Shown piece after piece: positions 53,657 through 64,000 of a stretch of DNA of 64,000 bases (position 1 is the first letter of the stretch; each line of letters opens with the position of its first letter). A program made the position numbers and the translations under genes. Below the pieces are notes generated by a model, which worked only from the letters and a program-made list of their open reading frames with translations, had not been told where the DNA came from and did no database searches. The stretch comes from CAVSMC01 sp963798655 (GTDB lineage: Bacteria > Pseudomonadota > Gammaproteobacteria > Burkholderiales > Casimicrobiaceae), in contig CAWCUH010000003.1 of assembly GCA_963798655.1 (NCBI GenBank), positions 248,001-312,000 on the forward strand, given 5' to 3'.

Positions 53657-55128
53657 GGCTGCGGCGCGAGTCGATCGGGCCACAGCGGCGCGGCTGCGCT
53701 GTGCTCGAGGTAGCCGATGCACGACGAGGGCAGCTTCGCGAACGTCGGATCGTCGACGAACGAGGCAACCAGACGTGGCGCGCACGCATGCGACGTGACG
53801 ATGTGACCGTAGCCGCGGGCGACGACGACTTTGCTGTGCGAGAGCGTGCGCGCCACCTCGGCTGCGTACGAGGGCGGCGTGACCGGGTCGAGCCCGCCGG
53901 CGAGCAGCAGCGCCGGCACATCGCTCACGACCGGCGTTGCCGCGTCCGCCGGCACTTGGCCGCGCGGCCAGACGTCGCAGACGGCGATCAGCTGGCGCGC
54001 GAGATCGCGCGATCGAATGCTCGCGAGCGCCTCGATGTCCGACGGCTTCACGCGCGGGACGTCCTCGGCGCACGTCACCGAGTAATGCAGCGCCGCGTTC
54101 AACTGCTCGACCAGATTGGCCGTCACCAACGACACCACGGCGAACAGCGGCGCGAAGTCGTCGTTCGCGGCGCGCTCGATCACCTCCGGCAGGAGTGCCG
54201 CAAGCTCGGGTGCGTACGTGAACGGCTGCAACGCGCCGATGACGTGATCGAACGTCAGCGCAAGCTCGCGCGTCGCGCCGGTGCGCGGGTCGGCGACGGC
54301 GATCGTGCGGCCGCCGGCAAGCCGCTCGCGCACGCGCGCGAGCATCGCGTCGAGATCCGGATGCGCGGCGTCGCAGCTTGCCGTCCGCCTGCAGGCGTCG
54401 ATCACGTGCGACAGCGCCGCGTCGCGCGTCGGCCAGACGTCGAGGCTCACGCGAAGCGACGGCGGGGCGACGCTGTCGAGCACGACGCTGCGCACGCGGT
54501 CGCGATGACGGCGCACGTACTCGAGCGCCGCGCGCGTGCCGTACGACCCGCCCCACAGGTTCACCCGTGGATAACCGAGCGCCGCGCGCACCGCGTCGAG
54601 ATCCGCGACGAATGCGGCGGTCGTGTACTGCGCGGCGTCGATGCCCTTTGCGGCCAGCTCGCGCGCGCATCGCTGCGCCTTCGGTTTGGGATCGAGCTCG
54701 AGCGCCGCGTCGACGCTGTCGTCGGGCTTGAACGCCGCGCATTCGAGCGGCGACGAGCGGCCGGTGCCGCGTTGGTCGACGAGCACGATGTCGCGGTCCT
54801 TGCGCACGTCGACGAGCTGCATCGCGAGCGGACCCAGATGCGAAGCCGCCTGTCCCGGCCCGCCGGCGAGCACGAACAGCGGGTCGGCGCGCGGATTGAG
54901 CGTGTTCGCCGGAAGGACGGCGACGGCGATCGTGATCGTCCGCGACGACGGCTTGCCACGGTCCTCGGGCACTTGCAGCGTCCCGCATTGCGCCGCGAGC
55001 GCGACGTGCGGCAGGCGGCACTCGGCGAGCGCCATGGTTCGCTCGCTCGAGCGGTCGGCGCCGCAGCCGGCGAGCGCGACGGCGAGCGCGACGAGGGCCG
55101 AAGAACGCATGCAAGCGAACCGCCACAT
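53653..55128 (-). CDS. Alpha/beta hydrolase lipoprotein (proline-iminopeptidase/TAP-like)
   Basis: This protein of about 491 residues has a lipobox (VALAGC) near residue 22, so it is a predicted lipoprotein. The hydrolase fold has LFVLAGGPGQAA (oxyanion region), VDQRGTGRS, and the nucleophile elbow LWGGSYGTR with the catalytic Ser. Its C-terminal TAP-like segment is VPALLLAGGLDPVTPPSYA with Asp, followed by GYGHIV with His. This matches tripeptidyl-aminopeptidase-like enzymes of Streptomyces and Proteobacteria. The substrate may be a peptide exported or taken from outside. An internal ATG at 55110 is an alternative start. It leads the NatAB-like operon. Confidence 0.9.
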   Translation of the reverse strand: MWRFACMRSSALVALAVALAGCGADRSSERTMALAECRLPHVALAAQCGTLQVPEDRGKPSSRTITIAVAVLPANTLNPRADPLFVLAGGPGQAASHLGPLAMQLVDVRKDRDIVLVDQRGTGRSSPLECAAFKPDDSVDAALELDPKPKAQRCARELAAKGIDAAQYTTAAFVADLDAVRAALGYPRVNLWGGSYGTRAALEYVRRHRDRVRSVVLDSVAPPSLRVSLDVWPTRDAALSHVIDACRRTASCDAAHPDLDAMLARVRERLAGGRTIAVADPRTGATRELALTFDHVIGALQPFTYAPELAALLPEVIERAANDDFAPLFAVVSLVTANLVEQLNAALHYSVTCAEDVPRVKPSDIEALASIRSRDLARQLIAVCDVWPRGQVPADAATPVVSDVPALLLAGGLDPVTPPSYAAEVARTLSHSKVVVARGYGHIVTSHACAPRLVASFVDDPTFAKLPSSCIGYLEHSAAAPLWPDRLAPQP

Positions 55129-55191
55129 GGCGCGCGATGGTAGCAGAGGCGCGAGGTCGTATACTGGACCGTCGCCTGCAGGACGCCTCCG

Positions 55192-56049
55192 ATGAGCACG
55201 CGCGAGCTCGAGCCCGGCATCGTTACCGATCTCAGCGACCGGCTGACGTATGCCGGCTATCTGTGTCTCGATCGCCTGCTCAGCGCGCAGCAGCCGCTGT
55301 CCGGCGCCGACGTCGCGGTGGCGCGGCACGACGAGATGCTGTTCATCATCCAGCACCAGACGTCCGAGCTTTGGATGAAGCTCGCGATCCACGAGCTCAA
55401 GGCCGCCGTGCGCCTCGTGCAGCAGGACAAGCTCGAGCTGTGCTTCAAGATCCTCGCGCGCGTGAAGTCGATCCAGAAGCAGCTGTTCGAGCAGTGGGCA
55501 GTGCTCGAGACGCTGACGCCGTCGGAGTACGAGGCATTCCGGCCCTCGCTCGGCCACGCGTCGGGATTCCAGTCGGCGCAATACCGCGCGCTCGAATTCC
55601 TGCTCGGCAACAAGCATGCGTCCTCGGTCGACGTGTTCCGCTACGACGCTTTGGTGCATGCGGAGCTCGTCGCGCTGTTGCGCGCGCCGAGCCTGTACGA
55701 CGAGTTCCTGCGCCACCTCGCGCGCCGCGGCCTGCCGGTGCCCGCCGATCGGATCGAGCGCGACTTCGCGCAGCCGTACGAAGGCAGCGCGGCCGTCGTC
55801 GCGGTGTTCAAGACCGTGTACGAAGATCCCGAGCACTGGTGGGACGCCTACGAGATGGCGGAGAAGCTCGTCGACGTCGAGGAATCGTTCCAGCTGTGGC
55901 GCTTTCGCCACATGAAGACGGTCGAGCGGATCATCGGCCACAAGCCCGGCACCGGCGGATCGTCGGGCGTCGGATTCCTCAAGCGCGCGCTCGATCATCG
56001 ATTCTTCCCCGAGTTGATCGACGTGCGCACCGAAATTCATCCGCGATGA
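55192..56049 (+). CDS. kynA: Tryptophan 2,3-dioxygenase
   Basis: This 285-residue heme dioxygenase opens the indole ring of tryptophan to N-formylkynurenine. LTYAGYLCLDRLLSAQ, DEMLFIIQHQTSELWMKL with the distal-side His, GHASGFQSAQYR, and FRHMKTVERIIGHKPGTGGSSGVGFLK with the proximal heme-ligand His and substrate-binding loop are all present. Length and order match bacterial KynA. The kynureninase gene follows after 13 bp. The formamidase kynB is not in the window. Confidence 0.96.
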   Translation: MSTRELEPGIVTDLSDRLTYAGYLCLDRLLSAQQPLSGADVAVARHDEMLFIIQHQTSELWMKLAIHELKAAVRLVQQDKLELCFKILARVKSIQKQLFEQWAVLETLTPSEYEAFRPSLGHASGFQSAQYRALEFLLGNKHASSVDVFRYDALVHAELVALLRAPSLYDEFLRHLARRGLPVPADRIERDFAQPYEGSAAVVAVFKTVYEDPEHWWDAYEMAEKLVDVEESFQLWRFRHMKTVERIIGHKPGTGGSSGVGFLKRALDHRFFPELIDVRTEIHPR

Positions 56050-56062
56050 CGACGCCGCGCGC

Positions 56063-57292
56063 ATGAGCGGCCCTGCCGGCACTGCCGAAACGATCGCTCG
56101 CGCCGTCGCTGCGCTCGGTCCGGGGCCGCTGACCGAGGCCGGCGTGTTGGCGCACGTCGCGCCGCTGTTCTCCCGCGTGCTCGGCACGCAGCGCGGACGC
56201 GTCTATCTCGCCAACCATTCGCTCGGGCGTCCGCTCGACGCGATGGCCGCGGATGTGCAGGAAGGCGTCGCCGCGTGGTACGCGCGGATGGGCGGCGCGT
56301 GGGACGCGTGGAGCGCCGAAATGGCGGCGTTTCGCTGGCGGATCGCGTCGCTGCTCGGCGGCGTCCGTCCGGACAGCGTGATCCCGCGCACGAGCGCCGG
56401 ACAAGGGCTGCGGGCCGTGCTGAACAGCTACGACGCGCCGGTGCGCGTGATCGCGACCCGCGGCGAGTTCGACTCGCTCGACGTGATCCTGCGTGAGTAC
56501 GCGCGGCGCGGCCGCGTCGTTCTGTCGCTGATCGAAGCGCGCGCCGACGGCCGCTTCGACACCGGCGACATCATTGCGAGGATCGAGCGCGGCGTCGACC
56601 TCGTCGTCGTGTCGGAAGTGATCTTCACCACCGGGCAGCGGCTCGCCGATCTGCCGGGGATCGTCTTTGCCGCGCACGCCGCCGGCGCCCGCGTGCTGCT
56701 GGACGTCTACCACTCGCTTGGCGTCGTGCCGGTCGAGCTGGACTCGCTCGACGTCGATTTCGCCGTCGGCGGAAGCTACAAATACCTGCGCGGCGGGCCG
56801 GGCGCATGCTTCCTCTACGTGCATCCGCGGCATCTGGACGCGGGGCTGCGCACGCTCGACACCGGCTGGTTCGCCAAGGAGACGCCGTTCGCGTACGAGC
56901 GGCCGGACCCGCCCCGCTTTGCGCGCGGCGGCGACGGCTGGCTCGAATCGACGCCGGCCGTACTGCCGCTCTACCAGGCGCGATCCGGGCAGCTGTTCAC
57001 CCTCGCCGTCGGCGTTGCGCGGCTTCGCACGTACTCGTGGTGGCTGCAGGCGCGGCTCGTCGGATTGCTGCGCGATGTCGGCATCGCGGCTGGCGGCGGG
57101 CGCGCCGACCGCGGCGCGTTCGTCGTCGTGCGCGACCCGAACGCGCGCGGGCTGGCCGACGGACTGCGCGAGCGCGGCATCGACGTCGATGCGCGCGGCG
57201 AATGGCTGCGGCTTTGTCCGGACTTGCTGACGACGTCGCGCGAGCTCGATGCGGCGGCAACCGCGCTCGCCGCGGTCAAGACGGCGAGGTGA
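56063..57292 (+). CDS. kynU: Kynureninase
   Basis: This 409-residue PLP enzyme of the aminotransferase class V fold cleaves kynurenine to anthranilate and alanine. It has VYLANHSLGRP at the N-terminus, DVYHSLGVVPVEL, and DFAVGGSYKYLRGGPGACFLYVHP with the PLP lysine in SYKY. The second half holds FARGGDGWLESTP. It is the less studied shorter branch of KynU found in Betaproteobacteria, so annotation as a kynureninase-like class V enzyme is the fallback. It forms an operon with kynA and directs tryptophan to anthranilate. Confidence 0.88.
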   Translation: MSGPAGTAETIARAVAALGPGPLTEAGVLAHVAPLFSRVLGTQRGRVYLANHSLGRPLDAMAADVQEGVAAWYARMGGAWDAWSAEMAAFRWRIASLLGGVRPDSVIPRTSAGQGLRAVLNSYDAPVRVIATRGEFDSLDVILREYARRGRVVLSLIEARADGRFDTGDIIARIERGVDLVVVSEVIFTTGQRLADLPGIVFAAHAAGARVLLDVYHSLGVVPVELDSLDVDFAVGGSYKYLRGGPGACFLYVHPRHLDAGLRTLDTGWFAKETPFAYERPDPPRFARGGDGWLESTPAVLPLYQARSGQLFTLAVGVARLRTYSWWLQARLVGLLRDVGIAAGGGRADRGAFVVVRDPNARGLADGLRERGIDVDARGEWLRLCPDLLTTSRELDAAATALAAVKTAR

Positions 57293-57293
57293 T

Positions 57294-57548
57294 CTAAGGG
57301 TCGGAGGCGAACGGCAACAGCGCGTCGTCGGGGGGCTCTTCCTCGCGCGCTCGATCGAGCGCCGACTTGAGCGAATCGGTGCGTGCGAAGAACTGCGGCA
57401 GCGAATCGGCCTCGCGCATGCGCATCACCGGCGGCATCAAGCGGGTGACGTACGGCCCGCGGCCGGCCAGCCGCTGCGCTTCGCCCTGCACGAGCGTCTG
57501 CGCGCTGACGGCCGCCGCGACGACCGCGGCAACGACGGCCGCCTTCAT
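57294..57548 (-). CDS. Small secreted hypothetical protein
   Basis: This 84-residue protein has a hydrophobic, Ala/Val-rich N-terminus (about residues 1-18) that looks like a signal peptide. A polar segment follows with several Met and Arg residues and an acidic end (REEEPPDDALLPF). I do not recognise a family. Its start overlaps the stop of the preceding gene by 4 bp (ATGA), so it is translated from the same mRNA. It ends one base from the convergent kynU stop. Confidence 0.6.
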   Translation of the reverse strand: MKAAVVAAVVAAAVSAQTLVQGEAQRLAGRGPYVTRLMPPVMRMREADSLPQFFARTDSLKSALDRAREEEPPDDALLPFASDP

Positions 57549-57880
57549 GCGAACGCGATGGTGAAGCCGAGGTCGAGCGGGTTGCCGAGCGAGAACAGGC
57601 GCTCGCCCTGCGGCAGGAGGCCTTCGACGGCGCGGCGATCGAACTCGAAGAACAATTCGGTGGTGCGGTCGAGCCGCACGACGGCGAGATCGTCTGCGAC
57701 GTCGATCGCGAGCAGCGTGAGCGCGCCGTGGTGGCCGCCGGCGTCGACGTATTCGAGCTTGTACGTCGCCGACATCGCCGCGCCGCGCGGCGAATTGACC
57801 GGCTGAGCGACGACGGACGTCGCCGCCGCGAAGGCGAGCATCCCGGCCGCGATTCGATGCCTGCGGTGCGATCGGCTCAT
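57545..57880 (-). pseudogene. Trypsin/HtrA-like serine protease remnant
   Basis: This 111-residue frame has a signal peptide (ending VVAQP). The segment YKLEYVDAGGHHGALTLLAID, DLAVVRLD and LLPQGERLFSLGNPLDLGFTI then follows. The latter strings match the middle of trypsin-like (HtrA-type) proteases, where Asp of DLAVVRL is the catalytic acid. The His-bearing strand before it and the GxSGG nucleophile after it are absent. I read it as a deletion derivative joining a signal peptide to the middle of the domain. It could be translated, since it overlaps both neighbours by ATGA, but it cannot be a protease. Confidence 0.65.
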
Positions 57881-58125
57881 CGGCTCGCGAGAATCAGCCG
57901 GACGATCCACAGCAACGTGACGACGAGGATCGCGGCAAGCACGACGCCGACGACGATGACCTGGAGCGGCTTCACCGTGACGGCGTCGCGCTCCATGGCG
58001 CGGCCTTTGCGTACGCCGAAGAAACTCCAGAAAACCGCCGAAACGACTTGCCCGAACGTCGCTTTCCGAGGCGTGGCGGCGTGCTCGCTTTCGGAGGGAG
58101 GAAGGGGGGGCGGGGGCGCGGACAT
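57877..58125 (-). CDS. DUF2970 family membrane protein
   Basis: This 82-residue protein has a Pro/Ser-rich N-terminus, then KATFGQVVSAVFWSFFGVRKGRAMERD, and a C-terminal transmembrane helix (VIVVGVVLAAILVVTLLWIVRLIL). The FWSFFGVRKG motif and single helix define DUF2970, a family abundant in Betaproteobacteria with no known function. Its stop overlaps the next gene's start (ATGA). It is divergent from clpB, and the third copy of the dispersed 16-mer lies between them. Confidence 0.85.
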   Translation of the reverse strand: MSAPPPPLPPSESEHAATPRKATFGQVVSAVFWSFFGVRKGRAMERDAVTVKPLQVIVVGVVLAAILVVTLLWIVRLILASR

Positions 58126-58175
58126 GGCGCGCGGATCGCAACACGGGCCTGCGCCTCGATGCTAGCACGCGAAAC

Positions 58176-58191
58176 TGCACTCTGACCCTCG
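58176..58191 (+). repeat. Third copy of the dispersed 16-bp element
   Basis: TGCACTCTGACCCTCG at 58176-58191 is identical to the right arm of the inverted repeat at 1271-1286. It stands alone in the clpB/DUF2970 intergenic region, 70 bp before the clpB start. No partner arm is nearby. Confidence 0.85.
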
Positions 58192-58261
58192 CTTTTTGGC
58201 TTGAAACGGCTCTGCGTTCCCCCATTTCTGGAGAAATCCGAATGTTCGATGGGGGATGTCC

Positions 58262-60871
<2,610 letters not shown>

Positions 60872-60951
60872 GGCGCGTCACCGACCCGTTTCAAAGTCGC
60901 GGGCAGCGCGACGCTTCTATCGCGCCGCCCGCTTCCACCAGACGTTTTCCG

Positions 60952-61290
60952 CTACAAATACGGCACGAACCGGCGCGCCGCGTCGAGCGAGCGCAGCCAT
61001 TGCGGCATACGCGGACGCCACCCGCGCACGGCGGGCAGCACGCGCTGCTCGTCGACGTGGCGTCCCATCACGCAGACGTTTGCCTTGCCCTGCGCTTCGA
61101 CGATCGTGAGCCCGCCGCGATCGATCGTGAACACGTCGCCGGCGTCGAGCACGACGTCGCGCGTGTCATCCTGCAACGTGATCCACACCGTGCCGCGCGT
61201 CACCCGCAGCGTCGTGCCGCGCGCTCCGTCGAGCCGAACCAGCTCGCCCGCCTTCAGATCCCAGACCTTCGTATAGCCGTCGCATGCCAT
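60952..61290 (-). CDS. DUF2917 family protein
   Basis: This 112-residue protein has a small beta-rich domain: ELVRLDGARGTTLRVTRGTVWITLQDD, DVVLDAGDVFTIDRGGLTIVEAQG. This is DUF2917, which has a cupin-like pattern. It is very often encoded divergently from a GcvA-like LysR regulator in Betaproteobacteria, as here, so it is probably that regulator's target. There is no signal peptide. Its function is unknown. Confidence 0.88.
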   Translation of the reverse strand: MACDGYTKVWDLKAGELVRLDGARGTTLRVTRGTVWITLQDDTRDVVLDAGDVFTIDRGGLTIVEAQGKANVCVMGRHVDEQRVLPAVRGWRPRMPQWLRSLDAARRFVPYL

Positions 61291-61446
61291 CGCTGCCTCC
61301 GTCGTTCATGCGTACAATGCATCGTTGAGCCGTCGCCAGGCCCACGCCTCGGCGGCTCGAGGGCTCGTCGCCCACGCTTATGATTCTGGCGACGGGGGTG
61401 CGCCGGCTCAAACGCTGATTGCGAATGATTCGCATGACTTGCACGC

Positions 61447-62409
61447 ATGCATAAGACGCTGCGGCAGATGCCGTCGCTCGACTTCCTGCGCGGGTTCGAG
61501 GCGGCGGGCCGGCTGCTGTCGTTCACCCGCGCGGCCGAAGAGCTTTTCGTCACGCAGTCGGCGCTGTCGCGCCAGGTGCAGGCGCTCGAGGCGGCGCTCG
61601 GCGCGCCGCTGTTCGAGCGGCGGCATCGCGCGCTCGCGTTGACCAGCGCCGGCGCGGCGTTTCATCGCGAAGTCGCGGCGACGCTTCGCGCGCTCGCAGC
61701 CGCCGCCGATCGCGTGCGCAACACCGATCGCGAGCCCGGCGTCACGCTCACGACGACGGTGTCGTTCGCATCGCTGTGGATCGTGCCGCGGCTGCCGGCG
61801 TTTCGCGCGCGCCATCCCGACGTCGAAGTCTACGTGTCGGCGAACGACCGCCCGATCGACCTCGCGCGCGGTGAGGTCGATCTCGCCATCCGCTACATGC
61901 CGGAAGCGAGCGCGCCGAGCGGGGCGCTGCATTTGTTCGGTGAGCGCATGCTTCCGGTCGTGAGCCCGAAAGTCGCGCGCGATCCGCGCACGCCGCTGCG
62001 CCGGCCGAGCGATCTCGCACACCACGTGCTGCTGCATCTCGACGATCCCGAAGGCCGCACGCCGTGGATCGACTGGCGTGCATGGCTCGCCGCGAACGGC
62101 GAGCCGGGACTCAAGCCCGCGGGGTCGCTGCGCTTCACGCTGTACGACCAGGTGATCCAGGCGGCGGTCGGCGGACAGGGCGTCGCGCTCGGACGGTTGC
62201 CGATGATCGCCGAGCTGCTGCGCGATCGGCGCCTCGTCGCACCGTTCCCGAAGAAGTTCGATTCGGCGCGAGGCTACTATGTGCTGATGGCGCCGCATGC
62301 GCGCGGGCGGCCGGCTGTCGAGGCGTTCGTCGAATGGATCGCGGCCGAAGCGGCGGCGATCAACGAGCCGGCAGCGTCGGCTGGCCGCCATCGCGGCAAG
62401 GCGAAATGA
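61447..62409 (+). CDS. LysR family transcriptional regulator (GcvA-like)
   Basis: This 320-residue regulator has an N-terminal winged helix-turn-helix (about 10-70; FTRAAEELFVTQSALSRQVQALE, LFERRHRALALTSAG). A periplasmic-binding-like effector domain follows (about 100-300; PRLPAFRARHPDVEVYVSAND, QGVALGRLPMI). The effector domain resembles GcvA. The 156-bp region shared with the divergent DUF2917 gene should contain its operator; LysR sites have the pattern T-N11-A but I cannot single one out. Its stop overlaps the methyltransferase start (ATGA). Confidence 0.92.
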   Translation: MHKTLRQMPSLDFLRGFEAAGRLLSFTRAAEELFVTQSALSRQVQALEAALGAPLFERRHRALALTSAGAAFHREVAATLRALAAAADRVRNTDREPGVTLTTTVSFASLWIVPRLPAFRARHPDVEVYVSANDRPIDLARGEVDLAIRYMPEASAPSGALHLFGERMLPVVSPKVARDPRTPLRRPSDLAHHVLLHLDDPEGRTPWIDWRAWLAANGEPGLKPAGSLRFTLYDQVIQAAVGGQGVALGRLPMIAELLRDRRLVAPFPKKFDSARGYYVLMAPHARGRPAVEAFVEWIAAEAAAINEPAASAGRHRGKAK

Positions 62410-63005
62410 CGGTGGACGCCCGGTTACCCTCGAACGACACCGCGCACGACGCGCTTGCGCCGTCCGCGTGGGTGCGGCGCTTCGCGCATCTCGTTGCGCC
62501 GGGTGCACGCGTGCTCGACGTCGCGTGCGGGCGCGGCCGGCACGCGCGCATGTTCGCCGCACGCGACGCGCGCGTCGTCGCGGTCGACCGCGACGCTGCG
62601 GCGATCGCATCGCTCGCCGGCGTGCGCGGCATCGACGCTCGCATCGCCGATCTCGAAAACGCCGCATGGCCGTTTGCCGGCGAGCGCTTCGACGCCATCG
62701 TCGTCGCGAATTACCTTCACCGGCCGCTGCTCGGGCCGCTGATCGCCGCATTGGCGGACGACGGCGCTCTGATCTACGAGACGTTCGCGCGCGGCAACGA
62801 AGCTTACGGACGACCGTCGAATCCCGCGTTCCTGCTTGCGCCGGACGAGCTGCTCGGCGCGGCGGGCAGCGCGATGACGATCGTCGCGTTCGAGCAAGGC
62901 ATCGTCGATGGCGGCGCGCGCGGCGCCGTCGTGCAGCGCGTTGCGGCCGTCGGGCGCGCACGGCCGTGGCCGCCGCTGCTCGAGTCGTCACGTCCCGGGC
63001 AGTAG
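62406..63005 (+). CDS. Class I SAM-dependent methyltransferase
   Basis: This 199-residue protein has methyltransferase motif I VLDVACGRGRHARMFA, motif II VVAVDRD and motif III-IV FDAIVVANYLHRPLL. The arrangement resembles TehB/UbiE-like small-molecule methyltransferases. NYLHRPLL and the following LIYETFARGNEAYGRPSNPAFLL are common in proteobacterial members of unknown substrate. Its ATG overlaps the LysR stop, so the two are co-translated. It is 48 bp upstream of dapA. Confidence 0.88.
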   Translation: MTVDARLPSNDTAHDALAPSAWVRRFAHLVAPGARVLDVACGRGRHARMFAARDARVVAVDRDAAAIASLAGVRGIDARIADLENAAWPFAGERFDAIVVANYLHRPLLGPLIAALADDGALIYETFARGNEAYGRPSNPAFLLAPDELLGAAGSAMTIVAFEQGIVDGGARGAVVQRVAAVGRARPWPPLLESSRPGQ

Positions 63006-63022
63006 CGGCGCATCGAATGCGG

Positions 63023-63028
63023 TAAAAT
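63023..63028 (+). promoter_or_regulatory. Possible -10 element upstream of dapA
   Basis: TAAAAT at 63023-63028 is a fair -10 hexamer, placing transcription start about 18-20 bp before the dapA ATG at 63054. The surrounding GCGG-TAAAAT-CCGC followed by six T residues could also act as a weak terminator for the upstream gene. No good -35 was found. Confidence 0.35.
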
Positions 63029-63053
63029 CCGCTTTTTTCCGACCCTCCATTCA

Positions 63054-63971
63054 ATGCTCACCGGAAGCCTCGTCGCAATCGTCACGCCGATGCACGCAGG
63101 CGGCGCGCTCGATCTGCCGGCGCTGTCGCGCCTGATCGATTGGCACGTGTCGAGCGGTACCGCGGGAATCGTCATCGTCGGCACGACGGGTGAATCGCCC
63201 ACGGTCGACTTCGACGAGCACTGCGTGCTGATCCGAAGCGCCGTCGAGTTCGCGCGCGGACGCGTCGCCGTCGTCGCGGGGACCGGCGCCAACTCCACCA
63301 CCGAGGCGATCGAGCTGACCGCCTACGCGAAGAGCGTCGGCGTGCAGAGCTGCCTCTCGGTCGTCCCGTATTACAACAAGCCGACGCAGGACGGGCTTTA
63401 CCGGCATTTCCGCACGATCGCCGAAAAGGTCGACGTGCCGATGATCGTGTACAACGTGCCCGGACGCACCGTCGCCGACCTCGCCAACGAGACGGTGCTG
63501 CGTCTCGCGCAGGTGCCCGGCATCGTCGGCATCAAGGACGCGACCGCCGATCTCGGCCGCGGCAGCGAGCTGATCCGCGGGCTCAACGCAGCGGGCAAGC
63601 GCGATTTCGTCGTCTACAGCGGCGACGACATCACCGGGCTGCCGCTGATGCTCGTCGGCGGGCACGGTGTGATCTCGGTCACCGCCAACGTCGCACCGAA
63701 GCTCATGGCCGACATGTGCAGCGCGGCGCTTTCCGGCGACGTCGGTGCGGCGCGCGAGCGCAACGACCGGCTGTTGCCGTTGCACCGCAAGCTGTTCGTC
63801 GAGGCGAATCCGATCCCGGTCAAGTGGGCGCTCGCCGAGATGGGCATGATCCAATCCGATTTGCGGCTGCCGCTGACGCCGCTGTCGGCGCAGTTTCACG
63901 AGGTCGTACGCGGCGCATTGCGCGACGCCGGCTGCCTCGAGGTCAAAGGTGTCACGCATGCAGTGCATTGA
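63054..63971 (+). CDS. dapA: 4-hydroxy-tetrahydrodipicolinate synthase
   Basis: This 305-residue TIM-barrel aldolase condenses pyruvate with aspartate semialdehyde in the lysine and diaminopimelate pathway. GTTGESPTV is at residues about 42-50. VVPYYNKPTQDGLYRHF carries the catalytic Tyr, MIVYNVPGRT the next loop with Tyr, and VGIKDATAD the Schiff-base lysine near residue 163. SGDDITGLPLMLVGGHGVISVTAN is typical. The ATG at 63054 fits. The next gene begins within its last codons. Confidence 0.97.
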   Translation: MLTGSLVAIVTPMHAGGALDLPALSRLIDWHVSSGTAGIVIVGTTGESPTVDFDEHCVLIRSAVEFARGRVAVVAGTGANSTTEAIELTAYAKSVGVQSCLSVVPYYNKPTQDGLYRHFRTIAEKVDVPMIVYNVPGRTVADLANETVLRLAQVPGIVGIKDATADLGRGSELIRGLNAAGKRDFVVYSGDDITGLPLMLVGGHGVISVTANVAPKLMADMCSAALSGDVGAARERNDRLLPLHRKLFVEANPIPVKWALAEMGMIQSDLRLPLTPLSAQFHEVVRGALRDAGCLEVKGVTHAVH

Positions 63972-64000
63972 CTGGGCTGCGCTCGCGCGAGCGGGCGTGG
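63958..64000 (+). CDS. Partial gene start, possibly outer-membrane assembly lipoprotein BamC
   Basis: An ATG at 63958, inside the dapA end in another frame, opens a frame reading MQCIDWAALARAGV to the window edge. In many Betaproteobacteria the gene after dapA is the bamC lipoprotein gene. The 14 visible residues are compatible with the basic, Ala-rich start of a signal peptide, but do not prove it. The rest lies outside the window. Confidence 0.3.
   Translation, partial: MQCIDWAALARAGV

Noticed and set aside
49158..53921. A 1587-codon minus-strand frame antisense to ybbP and running on into the NatAB-like genes
   Set aside because: Composition is Arg/His/Asp-rich without domains and it is antisense to, or out of frame with, well-recognised genes.

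Overview
The window is a GC-rich chromosomal segment with strong G/C third-position bias. Gene content points to a Betaproteobacterium, most likely in or near Burkholderiales: a tsaB-rimI-uracil glycosylase block, lplT-alr, hldD, PEP-CTERM secreted proteins, a GcvA-type LysR gene divergent from a DUF2917 gene, DUF2970, and polar amino-acid ABC transport genes in aapJQMP/bztABCD order. This is inference from gene families; no rRNA is present to confirm it. One tRNA gene, tRNA-Ser(UGA), is found.

Region by region. 1-4.7 kb: pncB, a macro-domain ADP-ribose hydrolase, a GspE/PilB-like ATPase and a membrane-anchored hypothetical. 4.8-12 kb: a secreted S8 protease carrying nine tandem DIHLL pentapeptides; a BON-domain protein whose N-terminal two-thirds is a Gly/Tyr/Ser/Gln low-complexity repeat; a sigma-54 activator (NtrC type); a stress-type SDR oxidoreductase; and topoisomerase IB. 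The BON gene has a near-perfect -24/-12 sigma-54 promoter with an inverted repeat about 100 bp upstream, so the neighbouring activator is its obvious candidate regulator. I regard this as the most interesting coherent unit in the window.

12-17 kb is an accessory, decayed island of visibly lower GC: a gene cut by a degenerate IS3-family element, a stand-alone protease-prodomain-like protein, a frameshifted second S8 protease with C-terminal DUF5648-like repeats, and a degraded IS256-family transposase. 17.1-19.4 kb encodes PAS, GAF and HD-GYP signalling domains interrupted by an apparent frameshift.

19.4-25.26 kb is anomalous. It begins with about 2.9 kb of purine-rich low-complexity sequence, which grades into a LytTR regulator with in-frame TAGs and then a TonB-dependent receptor broken by many frameshifts. 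The flanking genes on both sides read normally. I read this as a poorly corrected stretch of assembly more than as biology, but it should be checked.

25.3-64 kb is mostly intact housekeeping sequence: an amino-acid ABC importer operon, tRNA-Ser, a BI-1 family protein, rlmD, tsaB-rimI-udg, a LemA/TPM membrane cluster, lplT, alr, hldD, two PEP-CTERM proteins, cysM, a PolB-like exonuclease, a PhzF-like protein, mnmH-tesA, a glycosyltransferase and a cupin protein, the ybbA-ybbP type ABC system, a NatAB-like ABC exporter with an alpha/beta hydrolase lipoprotein, kynA-kynU, clpB, gcvA-like LysR, a methyltransferase and dapA. Two further gene remnants sit here: the first 37 codons of a truncated hemoglobin, and a trypsin/HtrA-like protein lacking the His and Ser regions.
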